Source: Mangrovicoccus algicola
GTDB lineage: Bacteria > Pseudomonadota > Alphaproteobacteria > Rhodobacterales > Rhodobacteraceae
Assembly: GCF_014903745.1 (NCBI RefSeq)
Contig: NZ_JACVXA010000031.1
Location: forward strand, 1 to 61,563
Direction of reading: 5' to 3'
DNA length: 61,563 nucleotides
Shown: one piece after another, positions 38,292 to 47,299 of the stretch
Layout of the letters: each line of letters begins with the position of its first letter
Numbering within the stretch: position 1 is the stretch's first letter
Notes under the pieces: generated by a model
Database searches by the model: none
What the model was told of the DNA's origin: nothing
Seen by the model: only the letters and a program-made list of their open reading frames with translations
Program-made: the position numbers and the translations under genes

Positions 38292-39737
38292 TCAGCCCGG
38301 CTCGATCGAGAAGATCAGCCGCTCCTCGCAGGGAGCGACGCGCAGGATGTTCGTGGTGCCCGACTGGTTGAAGGGCACGCCCGCGGTGACGATGATGCTG
38401 TCCTTGGGCGTGGCGAAGCCCAGCTGCCGGGCGGCGCGCGCCGCGTTGACCACGGCCATCTTGAACCGGTCGACCTCGCCCGTGGTGGCGCAGGTCACGC
38501 CCCAGTAGAGCGACAGGCGCCGCGCCGTGGAGACCAGCGGCGTCAGCGCCAGGATCGGCAGGCGCGGCCGTTCGCGCGACACCAGCGCCGCGGTCGTCCC
38601 CGAATGGGTGAAACAGCAGATCGCCTTCACATCGGCGGTCTCGGCCAGGTTGCGCGCGGCCAGCACGATGCCGTCGGCCACGGTGCTGCGCTCCACATGG
38701 CGCGAGGCCTCGAGGATGCTGGCATAGTTCGGATCGCTTTCGACCGAGATCGCCACGTTGTTCATCGTGGTGACCGCCTCCACCGGGTATTTCCCGGCGG
38801 CGGATTCGGCCGAGAGCATCACCGCATCGGCGCCCTCGTAGATGGCGGTCGCCACGTCCGAGACCTCGGCGCGGGTCGGCATCGGGCTCTCGATCATCGA
38901 TTCCAGCATCTGCGTGGCGACGATCACCGGCTTGGCGGCGGCGCGGCAGGCGCGGATCAGGCGTTTCTGCACCGGCGGCACGGAATGCACCGGCAGCTCC
39001 ACCCCCAGATCGCCGCGCGCGACCATGATCCCGTCGGAGGCCGCCAGGATGTCGTCGAAGGTCTTCAGCGCGGCGGGCTTCTCGATCTTGGCGACGATCG
39101 CGGCGCGCCCGCGTGCCAGCAGCCGCGCCTCGGCCACGTCCTCGGCACGCTGCACGAAGCTCAGCGCCAGCCAGTCGACGCCCAGATCGCAGACGAAGGC
39201 CAGGTCCTTGCGGTCCTTCTCGCTCAGCGCGGCCAGCGGCAGAACCACGTCGGGCACGTTCACGCCCTTCCGGTTGGAGATCTCGCCGCCGATCTCGACG
39301 ATGCAATCGGCATAGTCGGGTCCGCATTTCTCGACCTTCAGGCGGATCTTGCCGTCATTGACCAGAAGCATCGAGCCGGGCTTCAGCGCGGCGAAGATCT
39401 CGGGATGCGGCAGGCGCACGCGCTTGTCCGTGCCGTCGGTCTCGTCGAGGTCCAGGCGGAAGGAGGCGCCCTGTTCCAGCATTTCGGCGCCATTGGCGAA
39501 GGTGCCGACGCGCAGCTTCGGCCCCTGCAGGTCGGCGAGGATGGTGATGGGCGAATCCAGGTCGGCCTCCACCTGGCGGATGATCCGGTGGCGCTCGGCG
39601 ATTTCCTCGTGGCTGCCATGGCTCATGTTCAGGCGGAACACGTCGGCGCCGGCCTCGTGCAGGGCACGGATCTGGTCATAGGTGGAGGATGAGGGGCCGA
39701 GCGTGGCCACGATCTTGGTGTTGCGTTGGCGTTTCAC
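38292..39737 (-). CDS. pyk: Pyruvate kinase
   Basis: Last step of glycolysis: phosphoenolpyruvate plus ADP to pyruvate plus ATP. 481 aa. N-terminal [22 protein letters not shown], the active-site [14 protein letters not shown] region with the catalytic lysine, [10 protein letters not shown] and [12 protein letters not shown] are all present. The start is a GTG (39735-39737), giving [15 protein letters not shown] and preceded by GGGAG; a longer frame begins at 39794 without family similarity. The promoter must lie in the 90 bases before the divergent amidohydrolase gene. Confidence 0.95.
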   Translation of the reverse strand: MKRQRNTKIVATLGPSSSTYDQIRALHEAGADVFRLNMSHGSHEEIAERHRIIRQVEADLDSPITILADLQGPKLRVGTFANGAEMLEQGASFRLDLDETDGTDKRVRLPHPEIFAALKPGSMLLVNDGKIRLKVEKCGPDYADCIVEIGGEISNRKGVNVPDVVLPLAALSEKDRKDLAFVCDLGVDWLALSFVQRAEDVAEARLLARGRAAIVAKIEKPAALKTFDDILAASDGIMVARGDLGVELPVHSVPPVQKRLIRACRAAAKPVIVATQMLESMIESPMPTRAEVSDVATAIYEGADAVMLSAESAAGKYPVEAVTTMNNVAISVESDPNYASILEASRHVERSTVADGIVLAARNLAETADVKAICCFTHSGTTAALVSRERPRLPILALTPLVSTARRLSLYWGVTCATTGEVDRFKMAVVNAARAARQLGFATPKDSIIVTAGVPFNQSGTTNILRVAPCEERLIFSIEPG

Positions 39738-39827
39738 TTGAGGGCTCCCATTCGCTACAGGACCGCCTATGGCGCAAAACGATGTTAGCGGCAACAGTAC
39801 AGAGGCGCGCAGTCAGGAGAGTGTGAA

Positions 39828-40616
39828 ATGTGCATGGCATTCGAGGTAACCGGAGCCGGGCGCGGCGGGCGCTGGGTCATCAGCTGCGATCACGCGACCA
39901 ATCTCGTGCCGCCCTCGGTCAATGGCGGCGACCTGGGCCTGCCCGCCGCCGACATGGCGCGCCACATCTCCCATGATGTCGGCGCGCTCGGCGTGGCCCG
40001 GGCCCTGGGCGGGGCGCTGGAGGCGCCGGTGATCGGCTCGCGTTTCTCGCGGCTGGTCATCGATCCCAATCGCGGCGAGGAGGATCCGACGCTGCTGATG
40101 CGGCTCTATGACGGGTCGGTCATCCCTGCCAACCGACATGCCGGGGCGGCGGAACGCGCGCGCAGGCTGGAGCTGTTCCACCGCCCCTATCACGCGGCGC
40201 TGGCGCGGCTGATGGCGGCGCGGACCGGCCCGGTCCTGGTGGCGGTGCATTCCTTCACGCCCCGCCTGGCCGGGCGGCCGCCGCGCCCCTGGCAGATCGG
40301 CATCCTTTCCGCGGCGGACCGGCGCCTGTCCGAGGCGCTGATGGCCCAGCTGCGCGACGCGGATTTCGCCGCCTGGGTGGCGCGGGTCTCGGGGGCGCCG
40401 CTGGTGATCGGCGACAACCAGCCCTATTCGGGGCACCTGCCCGGCGACAGCATCGACCGCCACGCCCTGCGGCAGGGCCATCTGAACACGCTGATCGAGA
40501 TCCGCAACGACCTGATCGCCGACCCCGCGGATCAGCGCGCCTGGGGCGAGAGGCTGGCACCGCTGCTGCGCCGGGCGCTGGGACAGGTGACGGCGGACCC
40601 CGTCGCGCAGGCGTGA
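39828..40616 (+). CDS. N-formylglutamate amidohydrolase family protein
   Basis: Zinc-type amidohydrolase of the FGase family, 262 aa. Visible motifs: VISCDHATNLVPP, DVGALGVARALG, SRLVIDPNRGEEDPTLL, VAVHSFTPRLAGRPRPW-like (here AGRPPRPWQIGIL), GDNQPYSG and RQGHLNTLIEIRNDLI. Family members release formate from N-formyl-glutamate in histidine breakdown, but no hut genes are near, so the substrate is unproven. The ribosome site GGAGAG is 6 bases before the ATG. Confidence 0.87.
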   Translation: MCMAFEVTGAGRGGRWVISCDHATNLVPPSVNGGDLGLPAADMARHISHDVGALGVARALGGALEAPVIGSRFSRLVIDPNRGEEDPTLLMRLYDGSVIPANRHAGAAERARRLELFHRPYHAALARLMAARTGPVLVAVHSFTPRLAGRPPRPWQIGILSAADRRLSEALMAQLRDADFAAWVARVSGAPLVIGDNQPYSGHLPGDSIDRHALRQGHLNTLIEIRNDLIADPADQRAWGERLAPLLRRALGQVTADPVAQA

Positions 40617-40684
40617 GCCGCGCCCACTGGACCCCGTCCCCGCCCCGCGCCAGAGTGCCCCCAGCCAGACAGGAGACCCGCGAC

Positions 40685-40999
40685 ATGAGCCTTCCCCAGA
40701 TCGACCCCGACACCCGCACCGAGATCGAGGCGGCTGCCTTCCGCCGGCTGCTGGACCATCTCGACGCACGCAAGGACGTGCAGAATATCGACCTGATGAC
40801 GCTGGCGGGGTTCTGCCGCAACTGCCTGGGCCGCTGGTACCAGGAGGCGGCAGAGGAACGCGGCGTGGCGCTGGACAAGGCGCAGGGCCGCGAGGCGGTC
40901 TACGGCATGCCCTACGAGGAGTGGCGCGACCGGTACCAGCGCGAGGCGACCGGAAGCCAGCAGGCAGCCTATGACGCCGCGCCGAAGCCGGGGCACTGA
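40685..40999 (+). CDS. DUF1244 family protein
   Basis: 104-aa small conserved protein. Diagnostic stretch FRRLLDHLDARKDVQNIDLMTLAGFCRNCLGRWY, then GMPYEEWRDRYQ, exactly the DUF1244 pattern with a CxxC-like FCRNC. Function is unknown. The start at 40685 has AGGAGA 9 bases upstream. It follows the amidohydrolase by 68 bases and is probably cotranscribed. Confidence 0.88.
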   Translation: MSLPQIDPDTRTEIEAAAFRRLLDHLDARKDVQNIDLMTLAGFCRNCLGRWYQEAAEERGVALDKAQGREAVYGMPYEEWRDRYQREATGSQQAAYDAAPKPGH

Positions 41000-41008
41000 C
41001 TCCGCGTC

Positions 41009-41368
41009 TCAGGTCGCGGCGTAATGATCCAGCACCGCGTCCAGATCCGACGGATTGGCATCGCTGCTAAGCATGGTGCAGGCATTGGCCGCATGCTGAA
41101 AGATCGATCCATCCGAGAAGAAGCTGCGCCGGGTGACGAAGACGATCTTCATCTCCGGCCAGCGATACCCGGCGTAATCGGCCACGGCGAAGGCGCTGCC
41201 ATCCTCCAGGATCGCGTCCAGCACCAGGATGGAGACGGGTCCGCGATCCAGTTCCCCGATCGCGTCGGCCTCGGTATGCACCAGCGTGACCCGCTTGCCC
41301 GTGCGCATCAGGTGGCGCTGCCAGACCCGGCCGAGGTCGGCGTCGCTTTCCACGATGAGAACATGCAT
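41009..41368 (-). CDS. Stand-alone response regulator receiver-like protein
   Basis: 119-aa single receiver domain without output domain. Phosphoacceptor candidate D51 (ILVLDAILEDG), acidic residues E7/D9 and a switch threonine T79 (IVFVT) are present. The lysine expected near 101-102 is replaced by serine (CTMLSSDAN), so signalling may differ from CheY. The block RRSFFSDGSIFQHAANAC is a distinctive segment, to my knowledge shared by homologues in this bacterial order. Start at 41368 (MHVLIVESD) by homology; an ATG 3 codons upstream is possible. Confidence 0.75.
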   Translation of the reverse strand: MHVLIVESDADLGRVWQRHLMRTGKRVTLVHTEADAIGELDRGPVSILVLDAILEDGSAFAVADYAGYRWPEMKIVFVTRRSFFSDGSIFQHAANACTMLSSDANPSDLDAVLDHYAAT

Positions 41369-41669
41369 GCGCGGCATTCTCCTGCTCCGGTCCGTGCTGT
41401 CGGGGTCTGGCGGCGGCGGCTGCCGCGGCTGGGCCCATCTGCCTCCCATTTTCCTAACAGAATATTAAAATGGTCAAGTTGACGTAAATGGAATTTCACT
41501 TCGGCGGGGATCTTTCCGCGCTGCGGCAAGACCCGGGCGCGCGGCGCTGCGGGAATGGGCGGCGCGCGCGCCGGGCGCGCCGGGCGCAGCGCGGCGCGAA
41601 TCGTCTGGACAGGGGCGGCCGCGGCACCGATCACGGGCCCGCCCCGCAACCGGTTCCGAAAGGCACGCC
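41369..41669. other. 301-base divergent intergenic region
   Basis: Separates the receiver-like gene from cbiB. It contains an AT-rich island (about 41450-41505) with a perfect short palindrome GTCAAGTTGAC at 41473-41483, which could be an operator or promoter element for either gene, followed by about 150 bases of extremely GC-rich sequence with overlapping GCGC palindromes. I see no cobalamin-riboswitch B12 box before cbiB and no gene. Confidence 0.6.
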
Positions 41670-42605
41670 ATGATCGCGACCCAGGCCGCCTGCCTCGCCC
41701 TGGCGCTTCTGCTCGATGCCCTGCTGGGCGAACCGGACGCCCTGTGGCGCCGCATCCCGCATCCGGCGGTGCTGATGGGGCGGGCCGTGGCAGGGCTGGA
41801 CCGGCGCTGGAATCGCGGCACGGCGCGGCGGGCCAGAGGAATCGCGGCGCTCGCGGTGCTGGCCGGAGGCGCGGCGGGGCTGGGCGCGGTGATCGAGGCC
41901 CTGCCCGGCGGCACGCTGTGGTCGGTGCTGCTGGCGGCGGTGCTGCTGGCGCAGAAGAGCCTGTGCCAGCATGTGGCCGCCGTCGCCGATGCGCTGGATC
42001 GCGGCCTGCCCGAGGGCCGCCGCGCGGTCGCCATGATCGTCGGGCGCGACACCCGCGAGATGGACGGCCCCGCCATTGCCCGCGGCGCCATCGAAAGCGC
42101 GGCCGAAAACCTTTCGGACGGGATCGTCGCGCCCGCCTTCTGGTACCTGCTGCTCGGGCTGCCCGGCATCCTGGCCTACAAGGCGGTCAATACCGCCGAC
42201 AGCATGATCGGCTACCGCACGGAGCGGCACGCGGCCTTCGGCTGGGCGGCGGCGCGGTTCGACGACCTGGTGAACCTTGTCCCCGCCCGGCTGACGGCCG
42301 GGCTGATCGTGATCCTGTGGCGGCTCTGGCCCCGGCTGGGCCCGATCCTGGCGGAGGCCCGGCGCCACCGCTCCCCCAATGCCGGCTGGCCCGAGGCCGC
42401 CGCCGCGCGCGCGCTCGGCGTCGCGCTGTCGGGCCCGCGCAGCTATGAGGGCCGGATGCGCGACTATCCCTTCGTCAATCCCGGCGGCCGGCACGCGATC
42501 GGCGCGGCCGAGATCCGCGCCTCGGTCGCGCTGCTGTGGCGGGTCTGGGCGGCGCTCCTCGGCCTGGTCCTGCTGATCGCCGCCATCGCGCTGGCCATCG
42601 CGTGA
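41670..42605 (+). CDS. cbiB: Adenosylcobinamide-phosphate synthase
   Basis: Membrane enzyme that attaches the aminopropanol arm in cobalamin synthesis (CbiB/CobD). 311 aa with several hydrophobic helices. Family signatures: LLDALLGEPDALWRRIPHPAVLMGR at the start, IVGRDTREMDGPAIARGAIESAAENLSDGIVAPAFWY, YKAVNTADSMIGYRTERHAAFGW and the C-terminal NAGWPEAAAARALGVALSGPRSYEG. No other cobalamin gene lies in the window, so this copy stands alone here. Confidence 0.94.
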   Translation: MIATQAACLALALLLDALLGEPDALWRRIPHPAVLMGRAVAGLDRRWNRGTARRARGIAALAVLAGGAAGLGAVIEALPGGTLWSVLLAAVLLAQKSLCQHVAAVADALDRGLPEGRRAVAMIVGRDTREMDGPAIARGAIESAAENLSDGIVAPAFWYLLLGLPGILAYKAVNTADSMIGYRTERHAAFGWAAARFDDLVNLVPARLTAGLIVILWRLWPRLGPILAEARRHRSPNAGWPEAAAARALGVALSGPRSYEGRMRDYPFVNPGGRHAIGAAEIRASVALLWRVWAALLGLVLLIAAIALAIA

Positions 42606-42658
42606 CGCAGGCGGCCACGCCATGCTAGAGGCAGGTCGACCGGATCAAGGAGGCTTCC

Positions 42659-43843
42659 ATGCGTCACGTCCTCGTCCCGCTGTGCCTGGCCCTCGCGGCA
42701 GGCGCCGTCCCTGCCCTGCCTGCCCTGGCCCAGACCGGATGCGGCGGCAGCTTCCCCGCCTTCCTGGACGGGGTGAAGCGGGAGGCCGCATCGCGCGGCC
42801 ATGATCCCGCCGCCGCCGCACGGTTCCTGGCCGGCGCGCGGCAGGACCCGCGCGTGCTGAAGGCCGACCGCGCGCAGGGCATCTTCCAGATGAACTTCAC
42901 CGATTTCGCGCGGCGGGTCATCAGCGCCAACCGCATCCAGAACGGCCAGAAGAATGCGCAGCGCCATGCCGCGACCTTCGCCGCGATCCAGCAGCAATAC
43001 GGCGTCCCCAAGGGCATCCTTCTGGCCTTCTGGGGGCTGGAGACCGATTTCGGGCAGGTGCAGGGCGATTTCAACACGCTGAATGCGCTGCTGACCCTGG
43101 CCCATGACTGCCGGCGGCCGGACCTGTTCCGCCCGCAGGTCTTCGCCGCGCTGACGCTGTACGAACGCGGCGATTTCGACCCGGCCCGCACCACCGGCGC
43201 CTGGGCGGGGGAAATCGGCCAGGTGCAGATGCTGCCCGCCGACATCCTGGAGAACGGCGTGGATGGCGACGGCAACGGCCATGTCGACCTGAAGGGCTCC
43301 GCGGCCGATGCGCTGTTCTCGGGGGCGAAGATGCTGCGCTCCATCGGCTGGCGGCCGAACGAGCCGTGGCTGCAGGAAGTCACCGTGCCTGCCGGGCTGG
43401 ACTGGTCGAGATCGGGGCTGAACCACCCGGCGCCGGCCCGCGACTGGGCGGCGATGGGGGTGCGTCCGCGCCAGGGCAGTCTGCCCGACCTGCCCGCCGC
43501 GCTGCTGCTGCCGCAGGGGCGCAACGGGCCCGCCTTCCTCGCCTATCCGAATTTCAACGTGCTTTTCGAATGGAACAAGAGCTTCGTCTACGTCACCAGC
43601 GCCGCCTATTTCGCCACCCGCCTGGAAGGCGCGGCGGTCTTCGATCCGGGCAATCCGGGCCCGGCGCTGTCGGGGGAGCAGATGCTTGCCCTGCAGCGCA
43701 AGCTGGTTGCGCGCGGCCATGACGTGGGGGGCGTGGACGGCATCCTGGGCGAGATGACCCGCGAGGCGGTGCAGGCCGAGCAGCAGCGCCTTGGCCTGCC
43801 CGCCGATGCCTGGCCGACGCCGGACCTGCTGAACCGGCTGTGA
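42659..43843 (+). CDS. Lytic murein transglycosylase (MltB-like) with peptidoglycan-binding domain
   Basis: Periplasmic enzyme cutting glycan strands of peptidoglycan. 394 aa. Signal peptide at 1-24 (PLCLALAAGAVPALPALAQ), then the SLT domain of the MltB group: ILLAFWGLETDFGQVQGDFNTL with the catalytic glutamate, GAWAGEIGQVQMLPADILENGVDGDGNG and YPNFNVLFEWNKSFVY. A C-terminal peptidoglycan-binding domain 1 follows (LQRKLVARGHDVGGVDGILGEMTREAV). AAGGAGG lies 7 bases before the ATG. Confidence 0.92.
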   Translation: MRHVLVPLCLALAAGAVPALPALAQTGCGGSFPAFLDGVKREAASRGHDPAAAARFLAGARQDPRVLKADRAQGIFQMNFTDFARRVISANRIQNGQKNAQRHAATFAAIQQQYGVPKGILLAFWGLETDFGQVQGDFNTLNALLTLAHDCRRPDLFRPQVFAALTLYERGDFDPARTTGAWAGEIGQVQMLPADILENGVDGDGNGHVDLKGSAADALFSGAKMLRSIGWRPNEPWLQEVTVPAGLDWSRSGLNHPAPARDWAAMGVRPRQGSLPDLPAALLLPQGRNGPAFLAYPNFNVLFEWNKSFVYVTSAAYFATRLEGAAVFDPGNPGPALSGEQMLALQRKLVARGHDVGGVDGILGEMTREAVQAEQQRLGLPADAWPTPDLLNRL

Positions 43844-43927
43844 CCCGCGGCGACGGACCGGCGCGGCATGCCCTGCCCCCCAGTCATCGGCGCGGCGGGA
43901 TCAGCGGAATGTCGGGGAGGACGCAAG

Positions 43928-44003
43928 TGGTGAGCCGTGCAGGATTCGAACCTGCGACCCACTGATTAAAAGTCAGTTGCTCTACCAACTGAGCTAACGG
44001 CCC
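43928..44003 (-). tRNA. tRNA-Lys(TTT)
   Basis: Cloverleaf on the minus strand: acceptor GGGCCGT / ACGGCTC with one G-T pair, D arm TAGCTCAGTTGGTAGAGCA, anticodon arm CTGACTTTTAATCAG with anticodon TTT, T arm GCAGGTTCGAATCCTGC, discriminator A and encoded CCA (43928-43930). 76 bases including CCA. Confidence 0.98.
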
Positions 44004-44018
44004 ACAATGCGTCCGGGC

Positions 44019-44047
44019 TCTCTAAGGACGGCCGCCGGGGGCGTCAA
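44019..44047 (-). promoter_or_regulatory. Promoter of tRNA-Lys
   Basis: Minus strand TTGACG (44042-44047), 17-base spacer, TAGAGA (44019-44024), about 16 bases before the tRNA 5' end. One of the clearest promoters in the window. Confidence 0.7.
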
Positions 44048-44094
44048 GCGCCATCCGGCGACAGCGCCGAAAAAAGCCGCGCCCTGCCCCCACG

Positions 44095-45213
44095 TCAGTC
44101 GGCGGCGGGGTCCGGCCAGGAGATCCGCCCCCCGGTCAGCGGCGCCGCCACGCCGGTCGTGCCCGGACCCGAGATCGGCAGGCCGTGAAGCGCGCGCACC
44201 GCGAGATAGGCGAAGGCCTGGGCCTCCAGCATGTCGCCATCCAGCCCCGCCGCCTCCACCGGCACGACCTCGCAGGGCAGAAGCTCGGCCAGCGCCGCCA
44301 TCATCGCGCGGTTGTGCCGCCCGCCCCCCGTCACCAGCAGCCGCGCGGGCACCGAGGGGCACCAGGCCATTCCCGCCGCCACGGCCTCGGCCGCGATCCT
44401 GACCAGCGTCGCGGCGGCATCCGCGTCGGTCATCCCCGTCACCCGGTCCGAAAGGTCGGGAAAGGCGTCGCGGTCGAGGCTCTTGGGCGGCACGCGCTGG
44501 AAATGGCGATGGCCCAGCACATCTATGACGGTGTTCATATGCGCACGCCCCTCCAGGGCCAGCGCCCCTCCAGCATCCTGCGCCCAGCCGCGGCGGCGCA
44601 TCACCAGATCGTTGACCGGCGCATTGGCCGGGCCGGTATCGAAGGCCAGGAGCGCCCCGGGCGCGAAAGGGTCATCGGCGCCGGGATCCGTCCAGGTCAG
44701 GTTGCCCACTCCCCCGAGATTGAGGAAGGCCACCGGCGCCTGTGCCCCGATCCACCGCGCCAGCGCCCAGTGGAAAACCGGCGCCAGAGGCGCGCCCTCG
44801 CCGCCTGCGGCCACGTCGGCGCTGCGGAAATCCCAGACCACGGGGCGGCGCAGCGTATCGGCCAGCGCCTGCCCGTCCCCGGCCTGGTGGGTGCCGCGGC
44901 CGCGCGGTTCATGCGCGAAGGTCTGGCCGTGAAACCCGATCAGGTCGATCCCGTCAAAGCCCTTCAACAGGTCGGCATGCGCGGCGGTGACCAGATCCGC
45001 CGCCGCCGCCACACCGTCCTCGCCCGGCCAGGCCCCCAGCGCGGCGCGCAGGATCGCGACCTCGTTGGCGCCATAGGCGCGGTAATCCGATGGACCGAAT
45101 CCGTGGATCGCCACCCCGTCGGTCAGCACCACCGCCGCATCCACCCCGTCCAGCGACGTCCCCGACATCGTGCCGAGCGCCGCCAGCACGCCATGGGCCT
45201 TTTCCTCGTCCAT
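44095..45213 (-). CDS. anmK: Anhydro-N-acetylmuramic acid kinase
   Basis: Recycles peptidoglycan: phosphorylates and opens 1,6-anhydro-MurNAc. 372 aa from the ATG at 45213, which has AGGAGG 4 bases upstream. Signatures: [17 protein letters not shown] (ATP-binding start), [38 protein letters not shown] and [10 protein letters not shown]. It is divergent from tyrS with only 43 bases between the two starts. Together with the transglycosylase next door it fits cell-wall turnover. Confidence 0.94.
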   Translation of the reverse strand: MDEEKAHGVLAALGTMSGTSLDGVDAAVVLTDGVAIHGFGPSDYRAYGANEVAILRAALGAWPGEDGVAAAADLVTAAHADLLKGFDGIDLIGFHGQTFAHEPRGRGTHQAGDGQALADTLRRPVVWDFRSADVAAGGEGAPLAPVFHWALARWIGAQAPVAFLNLGGVGNLTWTDPGADDPFAPGALLAFDTGPANAPVNDLVMRRRGWAQDAGGALALEGRAHMNTVIDVLGHRHFQRVPPKSLDRDAFPDLSDRVTGMTDADAAATLVRIAAEAVAAGMAWCPSVPARLLVTGGGRHNRAMMAALAELLPCEVVPVEAAGLDGDMLEAQAFAYLAVRALHGLPISGPGTTGVAAPLTGGRISWPDPAAD

Positions 45214-45256
45214 CGAACCTCCTATACCCGCGCCCATCCGAAAAGGGGCGACATCT

Positions 45257-46534
45257 ATGACCTATACTCCTCGATCCGAGTTTCTCAATGTCATGCAGTC
45301 GCGCGGCTTCATGGCGGACTGCACCGACCTGCAGGGGCTTGACGACGCGCTGACCGGGGGAGTGGTCACCGCCTATATCGGGTATGATGCCACGGCCGCC
45401 TCGCTGCATGTCGGGCACCTCTTGAACATCATGATGCTGCGCTGGCTGCAGAAGACCGGGCACCGGCCGCTGACGCTGATGGGCGGCGGCACCACCAAGG
45501 TGGGCGATCCCTCCTTCCGCTCGGACGAACGCCCGCTCCTGGGGCCCGAGCAGATCGAGGCCAATATCCGCGGCATGCAGAAAGTCTTCGCCCGCTACCT
45601 CGATTACAGCGACGCGCGCGGCACGCCGGTCGCCTCGGGCGGCAAGAACGCGCTGATGCGCAACAATGCCGAATGGCTGGACGGGCTGAACTACCTCGAT
45701 TTCCTGCGCGATATCGGGCGGCATTTCTCGGTCAACCGGATGCTGTCCTTCGAATCGGTCAAGTCCCGGCTGGACCGCGAACAGTCGCTCAGCTTCCTCG
45801 AATTCAATTACATGATCCTGCAGGCCTATGACTTCCTGGAGCTGAACCGCCGCTATGGCTGCGTGCTGCAGATGGGCGGGTCCGACCAGTGGGGCAACAT
45901 CGTCAACGGCATCGACCTGACGCGCCGGGTGCTGGACCAGGAGGTCTACGGGCTGACCTCGCCGCTGCTGACCACCTCGGACGGGCGCAAGATGGGTAAG
46001 TCGGCAGGCGGCGCGGTCTGGCTGAACGGCGAGATGCTGTCGCCCTACGAATTCTGGCAGTTCTGGCGCAACACGACCGATGCCGATGTCGGGCGGTTCC
46101 TCAAGCTGTATACCGAACTGCCCGTGGACGAGTGCGAGCGCCTCGGCGCGCTGGCGGGGTCGGAGATCAACGAGGGCAAGATCATCCTCGCCCGCGAGGT
46201 CACGACGCTGCTGCACGGGGCGGAGGCGGCGGCGGCGGCCGAGGCCACCGCGCGCGAGGTCTTCGAGAAGGGCGGCGTGGGCGAGGACCTGCCGACCCTC
46301 GCGCTTTCGGCCGCGGAGGTCGGCGACGGCATCTCGATCGTGCAGCTGATCGTGCGCGCCGGGCTGGCGAAATCCGGCAAGGAGGCCAAGCGGCTGATCA
46401 CCGATAACGGCGCACGCCTCGACGACGCGCCGCTGACCGATGCCGGGCTGATGCTGGATGCCGCCGCCCTGGCCCGGACGGTGAAACTGTCCGCCGGCAA
46501 GAAGCGCCACGCGCTGGTGGTGCTGGCGGGCTGA
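45257..46534 (+). CDS. tyrS: Tyrosine--tRNA ligase
   Basis: Class I aminoacyl-tRNA synthetase, 425 aa. The HIGH-type motif is HVGHL ([16 protein letters not shown]), tyrosine-pocket residues lie in [14 protein letters not shown] and [16 protein letters not shown], and the KMSKS motif is KMGKS ([12 protein letters not shown]). A C-terminal S4 domain follows ([23 protein letters not shown]). Start at 45257 with AAGGGG upstream. Confidence 0.96.
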   Translation: MTYTPRSEFLNVMQSRGFMADCTDLQGLDDALTGGVVTAYIGYDATAASLHVGHLLNIMMLRWLQKTGHRPLTLMGGGTTKVGDPSFRSDERPLLGPEQIEANIRGMQKVFARYLDYSDARGTPVASGGKNALMRNNAEWLDGLNYLDFLRDIGRHFSVNRMLSFESVKSRLDREQSLSFLEFNYMILQAYDFLELNRRYGCVLQMGGSDQWGNIVNGIDLTRRVLDQEVYGLTSPLLTTSDGRKMGKSAGGAVWLNGEMLSPYEFWQFWRNTTDADVGRFLKLYTELPVDECERLGALAGSEINEGKIILAREVTTLLHGAEAAAAAEATAREVFEKGGVGEDLPTLALSAAEVGDGISIVQLIVRAGLAKSGKEAKRLITDNGARLDDAPLTDAGLMLDAAALARTVKLSAGKKRHALVVLAG

Positions 46535-46540
46535 CCGGCC

Positions 46541-46562
46541 GGGAGAGGCTGCGGCCTCTCCC
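46541..46562 (+). terminator. Hairpin terminator after tyrS
   Basis: Perfect 9-bp stem GGGAGAGGC-TGCG-GCCTCTCCC immediately after the tyrS stop, facing the convergent cytochrome gene. No T tract, so termination would be weak or Rho-assisted. Confidence 0.5.
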
Positions 46563-46579
46563 CCCGGATCACCGCGCGG

Positions 46580-47029
46580 TCACTCGCGATAGGTGCTGTG
46601 GCAGGCCTTGCAGGTCGCCCCGATGGCGCCCATCGCCGGACCCAGATCGGCCGCCGCGGTGATCTGCGAGGCCGCGCCGGAGGCCGCGCGTTCCAGATCC
46701 GCCGCCTTGGCGGTGAAATCGTCGTATTGCTCCCAGATCACCGGCCTGGACTCGGAGGCCGGGTCCTGCGCCGGGTCCTCGAAAAGCGCGGGGATCGCGG
46801 CAGCTTCGGCGGCCACGGCGGCGGCGGCCTCCTGCGCGGCGGCGGCATCGAAGGCGGCCGAACCCTTGGCCATGTCGCCCAGCACGCGCATGTTGCGCCC
46901 GATGGTCTTCATCGCGTCGGTGCGGGCGACGACCTGCGGATCGGTCGGTTCGGCGGCGCGGGGCATGGTGGCCGGCAGGATCGCGAGGGTCATCGCGATG
47001 GCGGCGCCGGCGGCAAGGGTGCGGATCAT
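46580..47029 (-). CDS. Cytochrome c' (cytochrome c-prime)
   Basis: Periplasmic four-helix c-type cytochrome, 149 aa. It has a signal peptide (MIRTLAAGAAIAMTLAIL...PRAA), a helical Ala-rich body with RTDAMKTIGRNMRVLGDM at the start of the mature protein, and the single haem site C140-K-A-C143-H144 near the C-terminus, the defining layout of the class II cytochromes. Such proteins bind NO and CO and can protect against nitrosative stress. AGGAGA lies upstream of the ATG at 47029. Confidence 0.92.
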   Translation of the reverse strand: MIRTLAAGAAIAMTLAILPATMPRAAEPTDPQVVARTDAMKTIGRNMRVLGDMAKGSAAFDAAAAQEAAAAVAAEAAAIPALFEDPAQDPASESRPVIWEQYDDFTAKAADLERAASGAASQITAAADLGPAMGAIGATCKACHSTYRE

Positions 47030-47103
47030 CTGGCTGGGTCTCCTGTCAGGCTGGATCTGGAGCGAGCCTAGCAAGAGCCGCGACGGCTTCCTAGAAATCC
47101 CTG

Positions 47104-47253
47104 CTAGAAAAACAGCCGCAGCCCGAGTTCTGCCAGGACCAGCGCCAGCCCTGCCGGAAGGCTCAGCACCGAGGCCAGCCAGAAGGCCCCGGCGCAGGTC
47201 GGTCGCGGCGGTGCGGCACGATGGCCCAGGACGGGGGGACGGCTGCGTCTCAT
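47104..47253 (-). CDS. Possible 49-aa single-helix membrane protein
   Basis: Small frame upstream of and codirectional with cytochrome c'. Basic N-terminus (MRRSRPPVLGHR), then a hydrophobic stretch FWLASVLSLPAGLALVLAEL ending LRLFF, so one membrane helix. No good ribosome site. It might be a remnant or a genuine small membrane protein. Confidence 0.3.
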   Translation of the reverse strand: MRRSRPPVLGHRAAPPRPTCAGAFWLASVLSLPAGLALVLAELGLRLFF

Positions 47254-47260
47254 GCCGCCA

Positions 47261-47291
47261 TTAACCCTGCCTTAGCTTTCGGCGGGGTTAA
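47261..47291. repeat. 11-bp imperfect inverted repeat TTAACC...GGTTAA
   Basis: TTAACCCTGCC (47261-47271) and GGCGGGGTTAA (47281-47291) are inverted copies with one mismatch. The left part also reads TTAA-N7-TTAG, close to the CtrA box of alphaproteobacteria. It lies between the divergent small ORF and the FemAB-like gene. Confidence 0.35.
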
Positions 47292-47299
47292 CATCCGCC

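Noticed and set aside
41369-41669. Cobalamin riboswitch before cbiB
   Set aside because: I looked for the B12-box consensus and long aptamer pairing and saw neither.
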